A DNA stretch of 64,000 nucleotides from the NCBI GenBank assembly GCA_020137815.1, contig CM035352.1:5163159-5227158 (forward strand), given 5' to 3'. Of this stretch, positions 1-11,116 are shown one piece after another; positions within the stretch are counted from its first letter, which is position 1, and every line of letters starts with the position of its first letter. Origin of the DNA: Hormiphora californensis. Taxonomy: Eukaryota; Ctenophora; Tentaculata; Cydippida; Pleurobrachiidae. The notes under the pieces are model-generated. The model ran no database searches, was not told the DNA's origin, and saw nothing but the letters and a program-made list of their open reading frames with translations. The position numbers were made by a program, and so were the translations under genes.

Positions 1-24
1 AGAGAAAGAGAGAGAGAGAGAGAA
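1..24. repeat. (GA)n simple repeat at window edge
   Basis: The first 24 bases are almost pure GA dinucleotides. The tract is cut by the window edge, so its full length is unknown. Confidence 0.9.
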
Positions 25-92
25 CGACACATTTTTATCTTAATTTTTATCTTAAAATGTAACTTTTGGCATATTTTGTTCCATATTTTCAG

Positions 93-218
93 AGTCGGTT
101 TGGTAGAAGCTCCTTTGGTGTTGGAAATCAACGAATTCAGAATCAAAGAGCTGAAATGAGTCCTATGATTCCAGCTGCTTTTGCTTCGCTCGTCATATTT
201 CTTCTCTTCTGCAGATGA
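93..218 (+). CDS. Possible terminal exon of an unknown tail-membrane protein
   Basis: A pyrimidine-rich acceptor ending TTTTCAG at 92 is followed by 42 codons that stay open to TGA at 216-218. The predicted peptide begins with a Ser/Arg/Gly-rich stretch (SRFGRSSFGVG) and ends in a hydrophobic helix (PAAFASLVIFLLFCR) just before the stop. That looks like the last exon of a membrane-anchored protein on the plus strand whose earlier exons lie left of the window. I do not recognise the family. Support is the acceptor, the open frame and the hydrophobic end only. Confidence 0.35.
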   Translation, partial: SRFGRSSFGVGNQRIQNQRAEMSPMIPAAFASLVIFLLFCR

Positions 219-713
219 CAACTGCCACACCCCTTCTCAACCAAAACAGTCAAATTCTCCAAGTTAAAGTCCCCTGCACGTTGACGTGGGGCGCGGGGTC
301 GATTTTCATAACGGCCTCGCGCGCGCAAACACAATCCATGTCACGTGACCTAGCACCTTTAACATGAATGTGAAACTCCTCGACTCTGTTGGGATATTCT
401 GTATCTGAAATCTGAATTCAATTTCAGTCAGATGCATCTTCAGTGGCTGTTTCTGTTCGAGTCTAAATTTAAAGTACAATGTAAGGACGCAGTTGCACAT
501 CATTTCAAGTTGCAGGTGCCCTGGAAGATTTCTGCCCAGATTTCTATATCTTAGTATTTTATCGAGTACGTTATTATTAAGTCTATCACAGTGACCCGTG
601 GTAGACTCAACTGGAAATTAAATTGTGGGATTTTTTTTGTAAATATCGGTCGAATTTTTGGTTATATTCTTTCTCACATTACCAATTTCATCTCTCACCC
701 ACTATATTTAGCT
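219..713. other. Intergenic gap, no gene seen
   Basis: About 500 bp between the possible terminal exon and the DnaJ gene. It includes a GC-richer, CpG-containing stretch near 280-345 that could be promoter sequence for the downstream gene. Short open frames on either strand have no splice or similarity support. Confidence 0.5.
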
Positions 714-1655
714 ATGTTATGCAGACGTGTGTACCCTTTCCCACTACGGATACCCTTCAGGAGTATCTTCGATGGAGGTTAGTGCAGTTGTCAGCCGTGT
801 ATTACTAGTTCCATATTATCATTCGTATGACAAGCAGTATTACCAGTATTACAAGTCTCGACTGACCAGTTACTAACATCTCCTTGCTGTCTACATATCT
901 TTGTCACTCCTAGTCTCTCGATCTGCACACTAACTAACTAACATAAATTATCTCCTCTTCCCAGGTCGAGCCAAGGACCCATTTCGTGTTTTGGGTGTTT
1001 CACGTGATTCAACTGACGACCAAGTGAAAGCGGCCTACCTCCAAAAGTGTAAGGAACTTCACCCCGATATGAATAAAAGTAAAGATGCGCCGGGACAGTT
1101 CATGGAGGCGAGGGATGCGTATAAACAAATTAGGACCAAGGAGGACAGAGAAAAGTTCAAGTTCGCTGAGAAAACGTAGGTTGTCAAATTCATTTTCAAT
1201 TTTAAACCCATCCTTTGTTGCATATCCCCAGAAACTATACACTAACTGACTGAGCTTAACATTGTTAACTAATCATGTCCTATAACAGGTTCAAAGGAAC
1301 TAGACTTGACGATAAAGAACCAATGATGGACGACAGAATGAAGAAATGGGGAGGTAAGATGGATGAAATGAACACACGGAGGATGGAAGATCAGGCTCGA
1401 AGGGCAGCCTGGACTCAACAACACCAGTTTGGTAATAAAGCGGATACTGAACAATTTGAAGAGTGGGAAAAGAAACATTTTGAGAACTTAAAACGAAATC
1501 GTGGTGCTCATTACAACAATTCCTTTGCTGGACAAGCTGATCAGTTACCTCCTGAGCAGAGGAGAGTAGTTATGAGACAGTTAAAATGGGCTTTTGCTCT
1601 TATCATGGCGTGGTTTTTATATGAAGTTGGGGTAAATGCTGTGAAAAAGTTTTGA
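714..1655 (+). CDS. Mitochondrial-type DnaJ (J-domain) protein with C-terminal membrane helix
   Basis: Three exons (714-777, 965-1175, 1289-1655) join in phase with GT-AG introns to give 213 residues. Exon 1 encodes an Arg-rich, acid-poor start (MLCRRVYPFPLRIPFRSIF) that resembles a mitochondrial presequence. Exon 2 carries the J domain at about residues 23-85 with the HPD tripeptide (KELHPDMNKS) needed to stimulate Hsp70 ATPase. Exon 3 is a charged linker ending in one hydrophobic helix (LKWAFALIMAWFLYEVGV) near the C-terminus. J domain plus C-terminal helix plus presequence recalls DNAJC30 and DNAJC4, both mitochondrial in mammals, but the linker is too diverged to choose. The ATG at 714 is preferred because it alone joins exon 2 in frame. 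Confidence 0.8.
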
Positions 1656-2051
1656 AAATGTAAGTTTGTGTTCATATTACATTTTCATTTTGTGAGTTTA
1701 CCAAGAAGTGAAGTTTGAACTGCATGAAACTTCTGGACCAAGGTTTATTACCCAGATTCTGGCTAGGCTGCAGCCAGGGTATCTGAGGACTGACTACTGA
1801 GGTAGAGGTCAGCAGTGCTGGGGGCTGGGAAGTTCCCAAATAGTAGAGTCGATAACTACATCGACCTCTCCCAATTGTTCCAGTTTTTGTCTCATCAGTT
1901 TGGAGCCTCGACACGACCTCTAATTAACAGGTGTCACTTTTTCACAAACTGTTTTCATCTTGGTGTAATCAGCAGTTGAAATGTTGCTGATCATAACAAA
2001 AACCTGACTAAATTTTTTCAACTTGGGGTAAAACCATGGGTGTCAAAAGTT

Positions 2052-2428
2052 AGCTCTAGGTCCCCTGAGTAACCATCCGGAGACTCTAAGAGATATTTGA
2101 AGCCGTTCTCCTGTTATCATTAATCCCGGTAGAGCACATATTTGAGTATGGACGTACGTGCAATTGCCTACAACCTCAACTTTAATGTATAACGTTAATG
2201 TGCGTCTCTCTCTTTTCTCCCCCTTGAGAAAGAGTTATCTCGCGCGGCGCAACCGCACGTGCGGTTTTTCCAGAGAGAGTGAGAGACATACAATAACATG
2301 TAAACAGCCTGCCAGCGCTCACGTACGTCCGCATTGTATTTTTTTCTCCACCGGGATTAATGATTACGGGAGAACGGCTTGAAATATCTCTTAGAGTCTC
2401 CGGATGGTTACTCAGGGGACCTAGAGCT
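2052..2428. mobile_element. Foldback MITE with ~80-bp inverted arms
   Basis: Left arm (about 2052-2135) beginning AGCTCTAGGTCCCCTGAG is repeated in reverse complement at about 2346-2428 and ends CTCAGGGGACCTAGAGCT. The arms differ by few bases; the loop is about 210 bp. There is no transposase, so this is a non-autonomous DNA element. The superfamily is unclear because no target duplication stands out. Confidence 0.75.
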
Positions 2429-2511
2429 TGGTATCCAAGACACCTCACACTCAGGCCGCTTCGCGGCCTTCGTTTGGCGCGCCGGCAAGGGAGGGGTAAC
2501 TTCGTTACCAA
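2428..2511. repeat. Dispersed repeat, copy 1 (second copy at 25845-25922)
   Basis: The block containing AAGACACCTCACACTCAGGC, then CCGGCAAGGGAGGGGTAAC and a short palindrome at GTTACCAA recurs in the same orientation at 25845-25922 with a small indel. It abuts the foldback element here but not in the second copy, so it is a separate family. Confidence 0.7.
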
Positions 2512-2980
2512 TGTAGTTATCGACTCTACTAAAATGGCAAATCACTCGGGACTCATCAGGTGGTGATGTAAGCCTTGGGGAGTGCTGTGCCGCGCGCTCA
2601 GCCCCCTGCTTTCATCCCCGCGCCCTCCTGACACGACACCCGTACACACTACCTCTGGTTATAATACACTCATCACGATGAGTGACTTACCACATTGAAT
2701 AACAAATGTAGACACTTCACGTGTTGTTATAAGGAAGTTATACATAGGTTGTAAACACACAATTGTATATCGAGTTTCAAAGATTTAGTCCCAAAAACTG
2801 GAAAGAAGTACATAACAGCACCACGTTCATATTACAAGATAATTCCAGAATCCAGATTATACATGCACAGCTTTCTCACATTTATCAGGTTACTACACAT
2901 TCTACTACAGTCACGTTATTGTTTGTTTGTCTCTGAAAAAAGGCACGTGACCCGTCACGCGATGACGTCATTTATAATCC

Positions 2981-5900
2981 TCAATCGGAGCTTTGTAACA
3001 TTTCTTCAAGCTCCGCCTCAAAGTTATCTGAATCGAGTTTCCCATCTGCCCCCTCTACCATCTCGAAATCCTGAAACCACAATGTTAGCGTAATATAAAA
3101 ATTCGAGGGATGAAAGACGCATGACCATAGAAGAATGTTGCCTTTCTTGACCCTGTTTGAAAAAAAAAGAAGAATACACATGTCACCATTGATTTATAGA
3201 AAACTGAAATACCTGTAACTCCTTCTCAAGTTCTGCCTCCCACTCCTCTGCCTCGTGTTTACCACTACTACCCCCTCCTCCTCCTCCTAGTCCCATCTGT
3301 TTGAGCTCTTCCTCGTTCAAAACTGCATCTGAAGGGATTAAAGTCGAATTTTTTATTTAAGCGACAGGCCGCCGCGCATTCAAAGAAGTCGCGGGGCGTT
3401 GTACTTGCGTGTGACAATTCGAGAAACCTTTTCGCTCATATCTCCAGTTCCTGATAAGATAAAGAATAGATCTTGGTTGCGTTGGAAAGGTCTTGAAATT
3501 ATCTTTCCAACGTTTCCGGGTTCAAGTCTTAAGATTGCCAGGAACTCGATCTCGATTATCACACGCAAATACAACGCCGCGCGACCTCTTTGAATGCGCG
3601 GCGGCCTGTCGCTTAAATAAAAAATTCGACTATAGTCAATTATATGACAAGTACAATCTCTTTCTAATCTCTATCTCTCTATTTTTCTTTCGTTCTCTAT
3701 TTCTCACATTCTCTCTCACCTTCTTCTGCGTCTTCATAGTTATGATCGCTAATAAATTCCTCCTCCTGCGGTGACATCGATAGCTGAAAATAGAAAATAG
3801 AAATTAATCAATTAATTAATTAAATCGTATTGAAAATTAATTAACATGAGAGAGCAGTCAGTACAGCTGTGTTGTTGGCGAAACACAACACACACAAACA
3901 AACACAATGACTTTGACACAAACACACACAAACACACAAACAAACACAATCCTACCTCAGGCTCTAAGCTGGGATGTTTCATGCGTTGTTCGTCCGTACC
4001 CCCAGATCCACTAGTCGCGGGGTTCTCTGCTGCCTCTGTGTGTGGGGATAATGAATATATTATTCAAATGAGAGGGATTATGTGCACCTCGAGTTTCTCT
4101 AATTTCTGGAGAACTAGCATTTATCATAATATGTGCCCCTTTCTGCGGCGCTCCGTGCTTGTGTGTTTTAGGCGGTTAGACAAAACCGCTCCAATGATAA
4201 TTCAGATTTAGGAGTCATCCGCACACTACACACTAAACACACAGACAAAATCAGCTAAACACACGTCAGATAAAAACACTAAACACCCACTAAACACACA
4301 AACGCAGACCATTTAACTTACTATCAAGGGTAGCAAGCTGGGCACTCTGTTTGATCAAGCTGACTCTGTAAAAGTAGTTCCTCCAAAAGGACTCTTCTTT
4401 TATTCTAAGAAAATGAAGGGGTTATAAATATGGGGGAATATAATTTGGAGATGAACGTCGAAGTGGTGGTCGTTCGTTCAGTGCGTTTCTACGCGACAGT
4501 GCTCCTTCATAAAACACTTTATAGGCCCAATACAAAGCTGTAAAGCTGTTGCTCACAATTTTGGAACTTCAGTGGAAGTTTTTAATATTTTCGAGTAACT
4601 TTTAACATACCAGTCTCCATAGTTACCAACTCAGTTGTCATGGCAACCGGTGTGTTGAAGTTGAAAGGGACGAAAAGAACCGCCCGGCGAAGCCGGGTGG
4701 GTTATCAAAAAGCCCTTACTTGAGGCGCACCCAATGGGTGCGCTAGTGGGGAAATATGATGGACATCAAATTCTGGTTAACAAGCACAAATCACTTTCTA
4801 GTCTATATTATAATTCTCTATGTACGTATACGTGGCTTTGTCCGTCTTTTTGTCCGTCTTTTTATGTCTCTCTCTGACTGACTCTCTGTTTTACTTCGTT
4901 CACAGTAGACATAACAAAATCATACATTGTTTAGGCCATTGGCCATGCATTGGCCATACAATAAGGTTTTAAAGTTTTCAGGCCTAGTCTTCTCACTTGT
5001 ATATCTCTAGATCAGGCGACTTGAACCCTCTCTAAACATAAAACCATCCTGCCCAATCTCAGATAATACTCACACTTTAGGGACTAGTCTAAAACGCATA
5101 TCATTGAGTCTTGTGTCGTGGTCCAACATAGCTAGCGCTACCGGCATGTGAGTGTCCATATCAAACAGGAATTCAACACCAGCAGGGGGATCTCGCATCA
5201 CGTTCCGTTCGTCCTAAATATGAAGGGAAGGATTATAATAAAAAATATTATTCAAAAAATAGTTGAGTCTACCCACGGGCAAGTTTAGAGTTCTGAGGAC
5301 TATAACTACCACGAAGACAATTAATAATTCTAGAGTCGGGTTACCTTGTTCGACCCTCTCTACCTTACAAATGTAATGGAGGGTTAAAACATGACAAGAG
5401 TCGGGGGCTTGGGTGGAGACTGAAGAGGGCTGGGGGTGTGATTCCTATATCTTACCGCAGAGAGTGTGAGGATCTGTTTCTTGATTTTCTCTTCCTCGTT
5501 ATACCCTACCCAGGGAGGAACTGCTGCTCCTCTTCTTCTCTCCTGCATCAGTGCAAACTTCTTCTGTTCTTCCTCGAACTCAGATAGCATCTGAAAATAA
5601 TAGTTTGTAGGCATTATATACTACATAATATATATATACATATATGTTCATGGTTTACAAACATACACACATAAGTCGCAGCCAGTGTGTCATGTAAATG
5701 AAGTATTTCATCGTTTAATCAACGTGCCCTACTCACGGGGATGGCGGGGCCTTCCTTCTGAATGCTCTCTACTGACGTCTTTACACTTGAATACATGTTG
5801 TTAAAGTATGAACCAAGATTGCTCCTTGCACTTTCCATTGACTCCTTGTTAACCTTTTCACCTGAAGAGAGACACGTGTTAGCAGTGGTTAGGAGTAAGC

Positions 5901-8900
5901 TGTTTATACTTTAGGTTGAGGTGCTCACAGAGTGGCTATCAGATATCTCGGATGGTAATTAGGTCTCTATCAAAGAGACTCTGTTATCCACTTACCTATC
6001 TTTGAAGTTATCTTGGTATAATCAATGTTCTGTAGCCTGTTCCTTCAGTTTTGCAGTGTACTGCTGATGTATAGGACCACCAGGAGGAGCCTGCATCAGC
6101 TGTTCGCATCCGAGGTTTCAGCAGCATCTGAATGTAAACAATGTTTGGTTATCTAATAGTCAACATGATCAATGATTTTCTAGAATCTAGCTGCTGTATT
6201 GCAGGGTGTGAACTGCATGTCGTGTTTGCTAGTCGCGAGCGCGCTTGCGAGACAAGCAAACACGTCAAGGTTCATTAACAAGCATGCTGCTCAGTCATTT
6301 TAGATTTAATACACAATGTAAGGATACCATGTAATAGGTGAGACTCTTGCCGTCACCCTCGTTCAAGTCCCGTGAAAAACGGAGCAGTACACGCAAACTG
6401 ATGCCCATTTTCCTCGCGTGACCCCGATTCAGCAGTTTGAGACACCAACTCTTTAGGGGGCCATATCTCAGGAACCAGACAAGATAGGAAAAATCGCCGT
6501 CTAACGAGGCGTACAGTTTTTAATCTAGTTTACCACTGTACCGGCCGTTTCACTCTCCGACCTAAAACAAAAATCGCAACCCCACAAAACTTCAAAATAA
6601 TGAAATTCGCATCTCGCATGTCGTGTTGCATGTCGTGTTGCATGTCGTGTCATGTTATTGACGCGCTGGCGTTCAACTCTCACACAGCAGCTGCAGAACA
6701 TGGCGGGAAACATCGAGGAGTAGAGAGAGGGTCGGTGCCGAATAAAATATTTCTTGATCTTGATATACTCCATCTCTCAGCTATCCTACCCCTCATCAAC
6801 TCGATCTCTCAGCTACCCTACCCCTCATCTACTCCATCTTTCAGCTACCCTACCCCTCATCTACTCCATCTTTCAGCTACCCTACCCCTTATCTAGTCCA
6901 TCTCTCAGCTACCCTACTCCTCATCTACTCCATCTCTCAGCTTCCCTATTAGGGAAGCATAGAGATGGAAACGATTAGGGGTAGGGAATCCCTATCCATA
7001 ATCGTTTCCATCTCTATGCTTCCCTAGCCCTCATCAACTCCATCTTTCAGCTACCCTACCCCTAATCTAGTCCATCTCTCCGCTACCCTACTCCTCATCT
7101 ACTCCATCTCTCAGCTACCCTACCTCCCATTTACTCCATCTCTCAGCTACCCTACCTCCCATTTACTCCATCTCTCAGCTTCCCTACCTCCCATTTGCTC
7201 CATCTCTCAGCTTCCCTACCTCCCATTTACTCCATATCTCAGCTTCCCTACCTCCCATTTACTCCATCTCTCAGCTACCCTACCTCCCATTTACTCCATC
7301 TCTCAGCTTACCTACCTCCCATTTACTCCATCTTCCAGCTTCCCTACCTCCCATTTACTCCATCGCTTACCTTCCCTACCTCCCATTTACTCCATCTCTC
7401 AGCTTCCCTACCTCCCATTTACTCCATCTCTCAGCTTCCCTACCTCCCATTTACTCCATCTCTCATTTATCCTAACATTCCTACCCCTGAGAGATGGAGT
7501 AAATGGGAGGTAGGGAAGCTGAGAGATGGAGTAAATGGGAGGTAGGGAAGCTGAGAGATGGAGTAAATGGGAGGTAGGAAAGCTGAGAGATGGAGTAAAT
7601 GGGTGGTAGGGTAGCTGAGAGATAGAGTAAATGGGAGGTAGGGAAGCTGAGGGATGGAGTAAATGGGAGGCAGGGAAGCTGAGAAATGGAGTAAATGGGA
7701 GGTAGGGAAGCTGAGAGATGGATCAAATGGGAGGTAGGGAAGCTGAGAGATGGAGTAAATGGAAGGTAAGGTAGCTGAGAGATGGAGTAAATGGGAGGTA
7801 GGGAAGCTGAGAGATGGAGTAAATGGGAGGTAGGGAAGCTGAGAGATGGAGTAAATGGGAGGTAGGGTAGGTGAGAGATGGAGTACTAAATGAGAGGTAG
7901 GGAAGCTGAGAAATGGAGTAAATGGGAGGTAGGGAAGCTGAGAGATGGATCAAATGGGAGGTAGGGTAGCTGAGGGATGGAGTAAATGGGAGGTAGGGAA
8001 GCTGAGAGATGGAGTAAATGTGAGGTAGGGTAGCTGAGAGATGGAGTAAATGGGAGGTAGGGAAGCTGAGAGATGGAGTAAATGGGAGGTAGGGTAGCTG
8101 AGAGATGGAGTAAGTAAATGAGAGGTAGGGAAGCTGAGAAATGGAGTAAATGGGAGGTAGGGAAGCTGAGAGATGGATCAAATGGGAGGTAGGGTAGCTG
8201 AGGGATGGAGTAAATGGGAGGTAGGGAAGCTGAGAGATGGAGTAAATGGAAGGTAGGTAAGCTGAGAGATGGAGTAAATGGGAGGTAGGGTATCTGAGAG
8301 ATGGAGTAAATGGCAGGTAGGGAAGCTGAGATATGGAGTAAATGGGAGGTAGGTAAGCTGAGAGATGGAGTAAATGGGAGGTAGGGAAGCTGAGAGATGG
8401 AGTAAATGGGAGGTAGGGTAGCTGAGAGATGGAGTAAATGGGAGGTAGGGTAGCTGAGAGATGGAGTAGATGAGGAGTAGGGTAGCGGAGAGATGGACTA
8501 GATTAGGGGTAGGGTAGCTGAAAGATGGAGTTGATGAGGGCTAGGGAAGCATAGAGATGGAAACGATTATGGATAGGGATTCCCTACCCCTAATCGTTTC
8601 CATCTCTATGCTTCCCTAATAGGGAAGCTGAGAGATGGAGTAGATGAGGAGTAGGGTAGCTGAGAGATGGACTAGATAAGGGGTAGGGTAGCTGAAAGAT
8701 GGAGTAGATGAGGGGTAGGGTAGCTGAAAGATGGAGTAGATGAGGGGTAGGGTAGCTGAGAGATCGAGTTGATGAGGGGTAGGATAGCTGAGAGATGGAG
8801 TATATCAAGATCAAGAAATATTTTATTCGGCACCGACCCTCTCTTTTATTTTCACAACAGAAAGGCTGTTAGCTTTCTTCTGCGTGTTTCATGAACGGTC

Positions 8901-10493
8901 GATAGCAGCTTGAAGAGATAGCGAGTAGTGTTTCGTGCCGGTAGGAAGCCCTCTTGTTCCTCATCTGGTATTGATTCCATGGCGCAAAGATCTTTAATTC
9001 TTTTGTCCATAACCCTTTCAAGCATCTTTCCGATGTACGATGATATTGTGATGGGTCGGAAGGAACCTGGTTTTACATAGGACGACTTTCCAGGTTTCTG
9101 GATGAATGTAACGTAGGAAGAGTTCCACAGCCATCGACCCAGCTTTAGGCATCTCGAAAACATATCGGCTAAGTACTGCACAGTTCTGTGGCGAAGGTGT
9201 TTCAGCATGGTTGGGTGGATACCATCTCCGTCCCAGGCTTTACCACTCGCTTTCATAGAGCTGATGGCTGCTGATACTTCGTCGGCTGCTACTGGGCGAT
9301 TGAGTTGATCCTCCGGGTCGTGATGATCGTCATCCTCTATCTCGTTCTTCAAACGAGCATAATCCTCAGTTATTCCGTCGAGGTGAACATCGTCAAAATC
9401 CTCACCTTGTAGGTGTTTACCAGTAAAGTAGGCATCAAAGAGGATGAGATCTTTTTCAGAGTCAAGGTGTAGAAGATCTCCGTTTTGGTTTTCTAAACAT
9501 CCAATACTGTAAAACTAGATATTTTCGAGGCAATTAATTTTCGCGATTCGATCAAAATTTACTATTTTCGCGATTTTAATTTTCGCTAATCCCACTGCTA
9601 CCCCCATTTCACGGTCCTAGTCTATTGTCTAATTACGCCAAGAGTGCAGTCATCATTGCCATGAGACACCAGACCTGCTTGGCGTAGACCAATGAAATGT
9701 GAGCATTTTCTCATTGCTGATTGGCTCTAAGAGATAGCCAATCAGGGATGAGACAGAAAAGGCTCACATCTCATTGGCTTACAACTCCTACTGAATCCCT
9801 TGCCACGTATAAGAGCAGTGGTCACATGACCATTATTTTCTGTAAAAAATCGTCCAAAATATTTTCGCGGAATTAATTTTCGCGGATTTTCCAGCCAAAA
9901 ATAAAGAGCGAAAATAAAAATCTCACGAAAATTTCTAGTTTTACAGTAGTATTCTCCTCTTTGGCAAGGAACATTCTGCGATATTGCTCCCAGAATTCAC
10001 TGCATTCTTGGACATTGAGACCGTTTAGTCGCTGGTGAATCCACTCGTTTTTCTTCTTAATCAGCGCCTCCTTGAAAATATCTTTGGCTTGCTCCACTGC
10101 TTCTTTGTTGGTATTAGTTCTTCTATAGCGCAGCCTTTTCTGAGCATCTCTGAGTTTTACAGACAACTCTGACAATTCAGGAGTCCAAAATGGCCGGGAA
10201 TGTTTGCAAATAGTCAACATGATCAATGATTTTCTAGAATCTAGCTGCTGTATTGACTATTGAGTAATGATAAATGAATAATAATAAGCTATATATGTGA
10301 AATAATAACTGAATGCCGAATGGTACTATGTGGAAGTTGTACCTGCAGCTGTAGGTTTATCATCAGGAACTATTTCCGGGGTGGTATCTGATGGAACTGC
10401 TGCAGTCTCAGCGGCGGCAGGTTCCATTCCCTCAGATTGCAGTGTTATGTTTGTACTGCGATAAGGCTGTTCGGATCCCCATAAACTAAACAT
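2981..10493 (-). CDS. SYAP1: Synapse-associated protein 1 homologue (BSD domain)
   Basis: Ten exons read right to left: 10343-10493, 5996-6127, 5737-5861, 5456-5590, 5074-5213, 4322-4404, 3956-4035, 3720-3783, 3213-3328, 2981-3070. All use GT-AG and phases agree, totalling about 371 residues (human about 352). Recognisable blocks are [12 protein letters not shown] and [22 protein letters not shown], the BSD core [20 protein letters not shown] (exon 6) and an acidic tail with [11 protein letters not shown] and FEMVEG. In mammals SYAP1 is a cytosolic/membrane-associated factor linked to Akt signalling. Exon 2 keeps entry and exit phase but contains two stops in that frame; a clean middle frame suggests a compensating pair of one-base indels. 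Intron 1 is swollen by mobile DNA. Confidence 0.88.
3342..3631. mobile_element. MITE with long inverted arms in SYAP1 intron 8
   Basis: The arm starting AGTCGAATTTTTTATTTAAG and running through a GCCGCCGCGC core is repeated in reverse complement at the right end (3590-3631). Total length is about 290 bp. Its left end lies only 13 bases from the acceptor side of SYAP1 exon 9, so it sits in the branch-point and pyrimidine-tract zone of that intron. Confidence 0.8.
4440..4748 (+). repeat. SINE-like dispersed repeat, copy 1
   Basis: A roughly 300-bp segment in SYAP1 intron 5 (between the exons at 5074 and 4404) recurs in the same orientation at 48364-48656. Both copies end with two GC-rich hairpins: CCCGGCGAAGCCGGG and GCGCACCCAATGGGTGCGC. 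No open frame and no inverted ends are seen. It could be a SINE-like or other non-coding element. Confidence 0.7.
6724..8844. mobile_element. Foldback element with arms of 32-bp tandem repeats
   Basis: Terminal inverted repeats of about 60 bp (left AGAGAGGGTCGGTGCCGAAT; right its reverse complement ending at 8844) flank two long arrays in opposite orientation. Each array is a head-to-tail series of a 32-bp unit containing TACTCCATCTCTCAGCT. The arms meet near 7485. The arrangement resembles Drosophila FB elements, whose ends are also inverted arrays of short direct repeats. There is no transposase. Long open frames here are translations of the repeat. Confidence 0.85.
8845..9506 (-). pseudogene. 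Non-LTR reverse transcriptase fragment (N-terminal part of RT)
   Basis: An open minus-strand frame (from about 9500 to 8850) encodes the start of a LINE reverse transcriptase, with [20 protein letters not shown] and then [20 protein letters not shown], matching the early RT blocks. The catalytic YADD region is missing because the frame ends at the foldback junction. It continues, across the inserted MITE, from the block at 9949-10208. It is a truncated, dead copy. Confidence 0.8.
9507..9946. mobile_element. Mariner-like MITE (TA target) inside the LINE fragment
   Basis: The ends are CTGTAAAACTAGATATTTTC and the reverse complement of CTGTAAAACTAGAAATTTTC, flanked on both sides by TA. The 440-bp body is rich in TTTTCGCG-like motifs and non-coding. 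A TA target duplication and terminal inverted repeats are the hallmarks of Tc1/mariner-derived MITEs. Confidence 0.82.
9949..10208 (-). pseudogene. Non-LTR ORF2 linker fragment (between endonuclease and RT)
   Basis: Minus-strand coding remains with [20 protein letters not shown] and [16 protein letters not shown], typical of the region after the endonuclease domain of LINE ORF2 proteins. It joins the RT fragment at 8845-9506 once the MITE is ignored. The element is 5'-truncated at 10208, the usual outcome of incomplete reverse transcription. Confidence 0.7.
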
Positions 10494-11116
10494 GTCGTGT
10501 CGAGTCAGACATGCTAAAAATACAGAAATGTCACTGTCTTGGGACTTGGTCCAAAATTTACGGATTTCTCTCTTTCGCTGCTCAACTTTTTCACGTATCT
10601 CTATTTCTTATTATAATAATCCCCAACTGCGACATCTCTGGGGGACGTCTCCAGACCGGATTCCAACGAAAACGGAAAAATGAAAGTCCGATTTTTGGAG
10701 GTTCCGATTTGAAAATAAAAAGCTAAAGTCCGTTTCAAGCGACTTGACCCGTAATTCTTGGAATTTGGCGCATTGCGCGTGTATTTACAAAGGGGAAATC
10801 CTGAATTTCCAGGAATCTCAGGTCAAGTCGTTTGAAACGGCCAGCGTTAAAATCCGGGTGTTTCGTGAGTGCTGACAAACGGTTTTTTAGGGTTAGGGCT
10901 AAAGTGGGGTTAGGGTTAGGGTTGGGGTTTGGGTTGGGGTTAGGCCTTGACATTCCCTCATCATCATCATCAACAATATTTATTATCCCGCTTTATAGCA
11001 TATATTTGTAAGATAACACTTAAAAAAGAAAAACTTTACGGCTACCTTACTGCTTTCAAAAGCGGTTTATCAGTATACATGATCTGTATATATTGCTAGA
11101 TCAAGTGTTTATATGA
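10494..11116. other. SYAP1 upstream region with telomere-like repeat block
   Basis: About 620 bp that contains the probable SYAP1 promoter next to the start codon, a block sharing GTTTGAAACGG...GTTAAAATC with 12855-12890, and degenerate TTAGGG repeats at about 10884-10945. No exon is supported. Confidence 0.5.
10884..10945 (+). repeat. Degenerate TTAGGG interstitial repeats, block 1
   Basis: Several copies of GGTTAGGG and variants (GGTTTGGG, GGTTGGGG) lie head to tail. TTAGGG is the common animal telomere unit. The repeats are preceded by the same flanking motif as block 2 at 12927-12990, so this is a dispersed repeat rather than a chromosome end. Confidence 0.7.

Larger units (their letters stand above)
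1656..2980. other. Convergent intergenic region between DnaJ gene and SYAP1
   Basis: The two genes end tail to tail. The stretch holds a short-armed foldback element (2052-2428), the start of a dispersed repeat (2428-2511) and otherwise unique AT-rich sequence. No coding exon with splice support was found. Confidence 0.55.
6155..10255 (-). mobile_element. Composite insertion in SYAP1 intron 1 bounded by an exact 47-bp direct repeat
   Basis: The 47-bp sequence beginning AATAGTCAACATGATCAATG occurs exactly at 6155-6201 and 10209-10255, with about 4.0 kb between. The simplest reading is a target-site duplication around a 5'-truncated non-LTR element on the minus strand, whose coding remains are at 8845-10208. 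Two later elements, a 440-bp MITE and a 2.1-kb foldback, are nested inside. Confidence 0.75.

Noticed and set aside
6770-8820. 32-bp repeat array considered as a CRISPR array, and its open frames as repeat proteins
   Set aside because: Units are contiguous with no unique spacers, the array inverts at its centre and has terminal inverted repeats, so it is a foldback element. The frames simply translate the satellite.
10884-10945. True telomere or chromosome end
   Set aside because: The repeats are degenerate, internal, followed by kilobases of unique genes, and occur twice with shared flanks.
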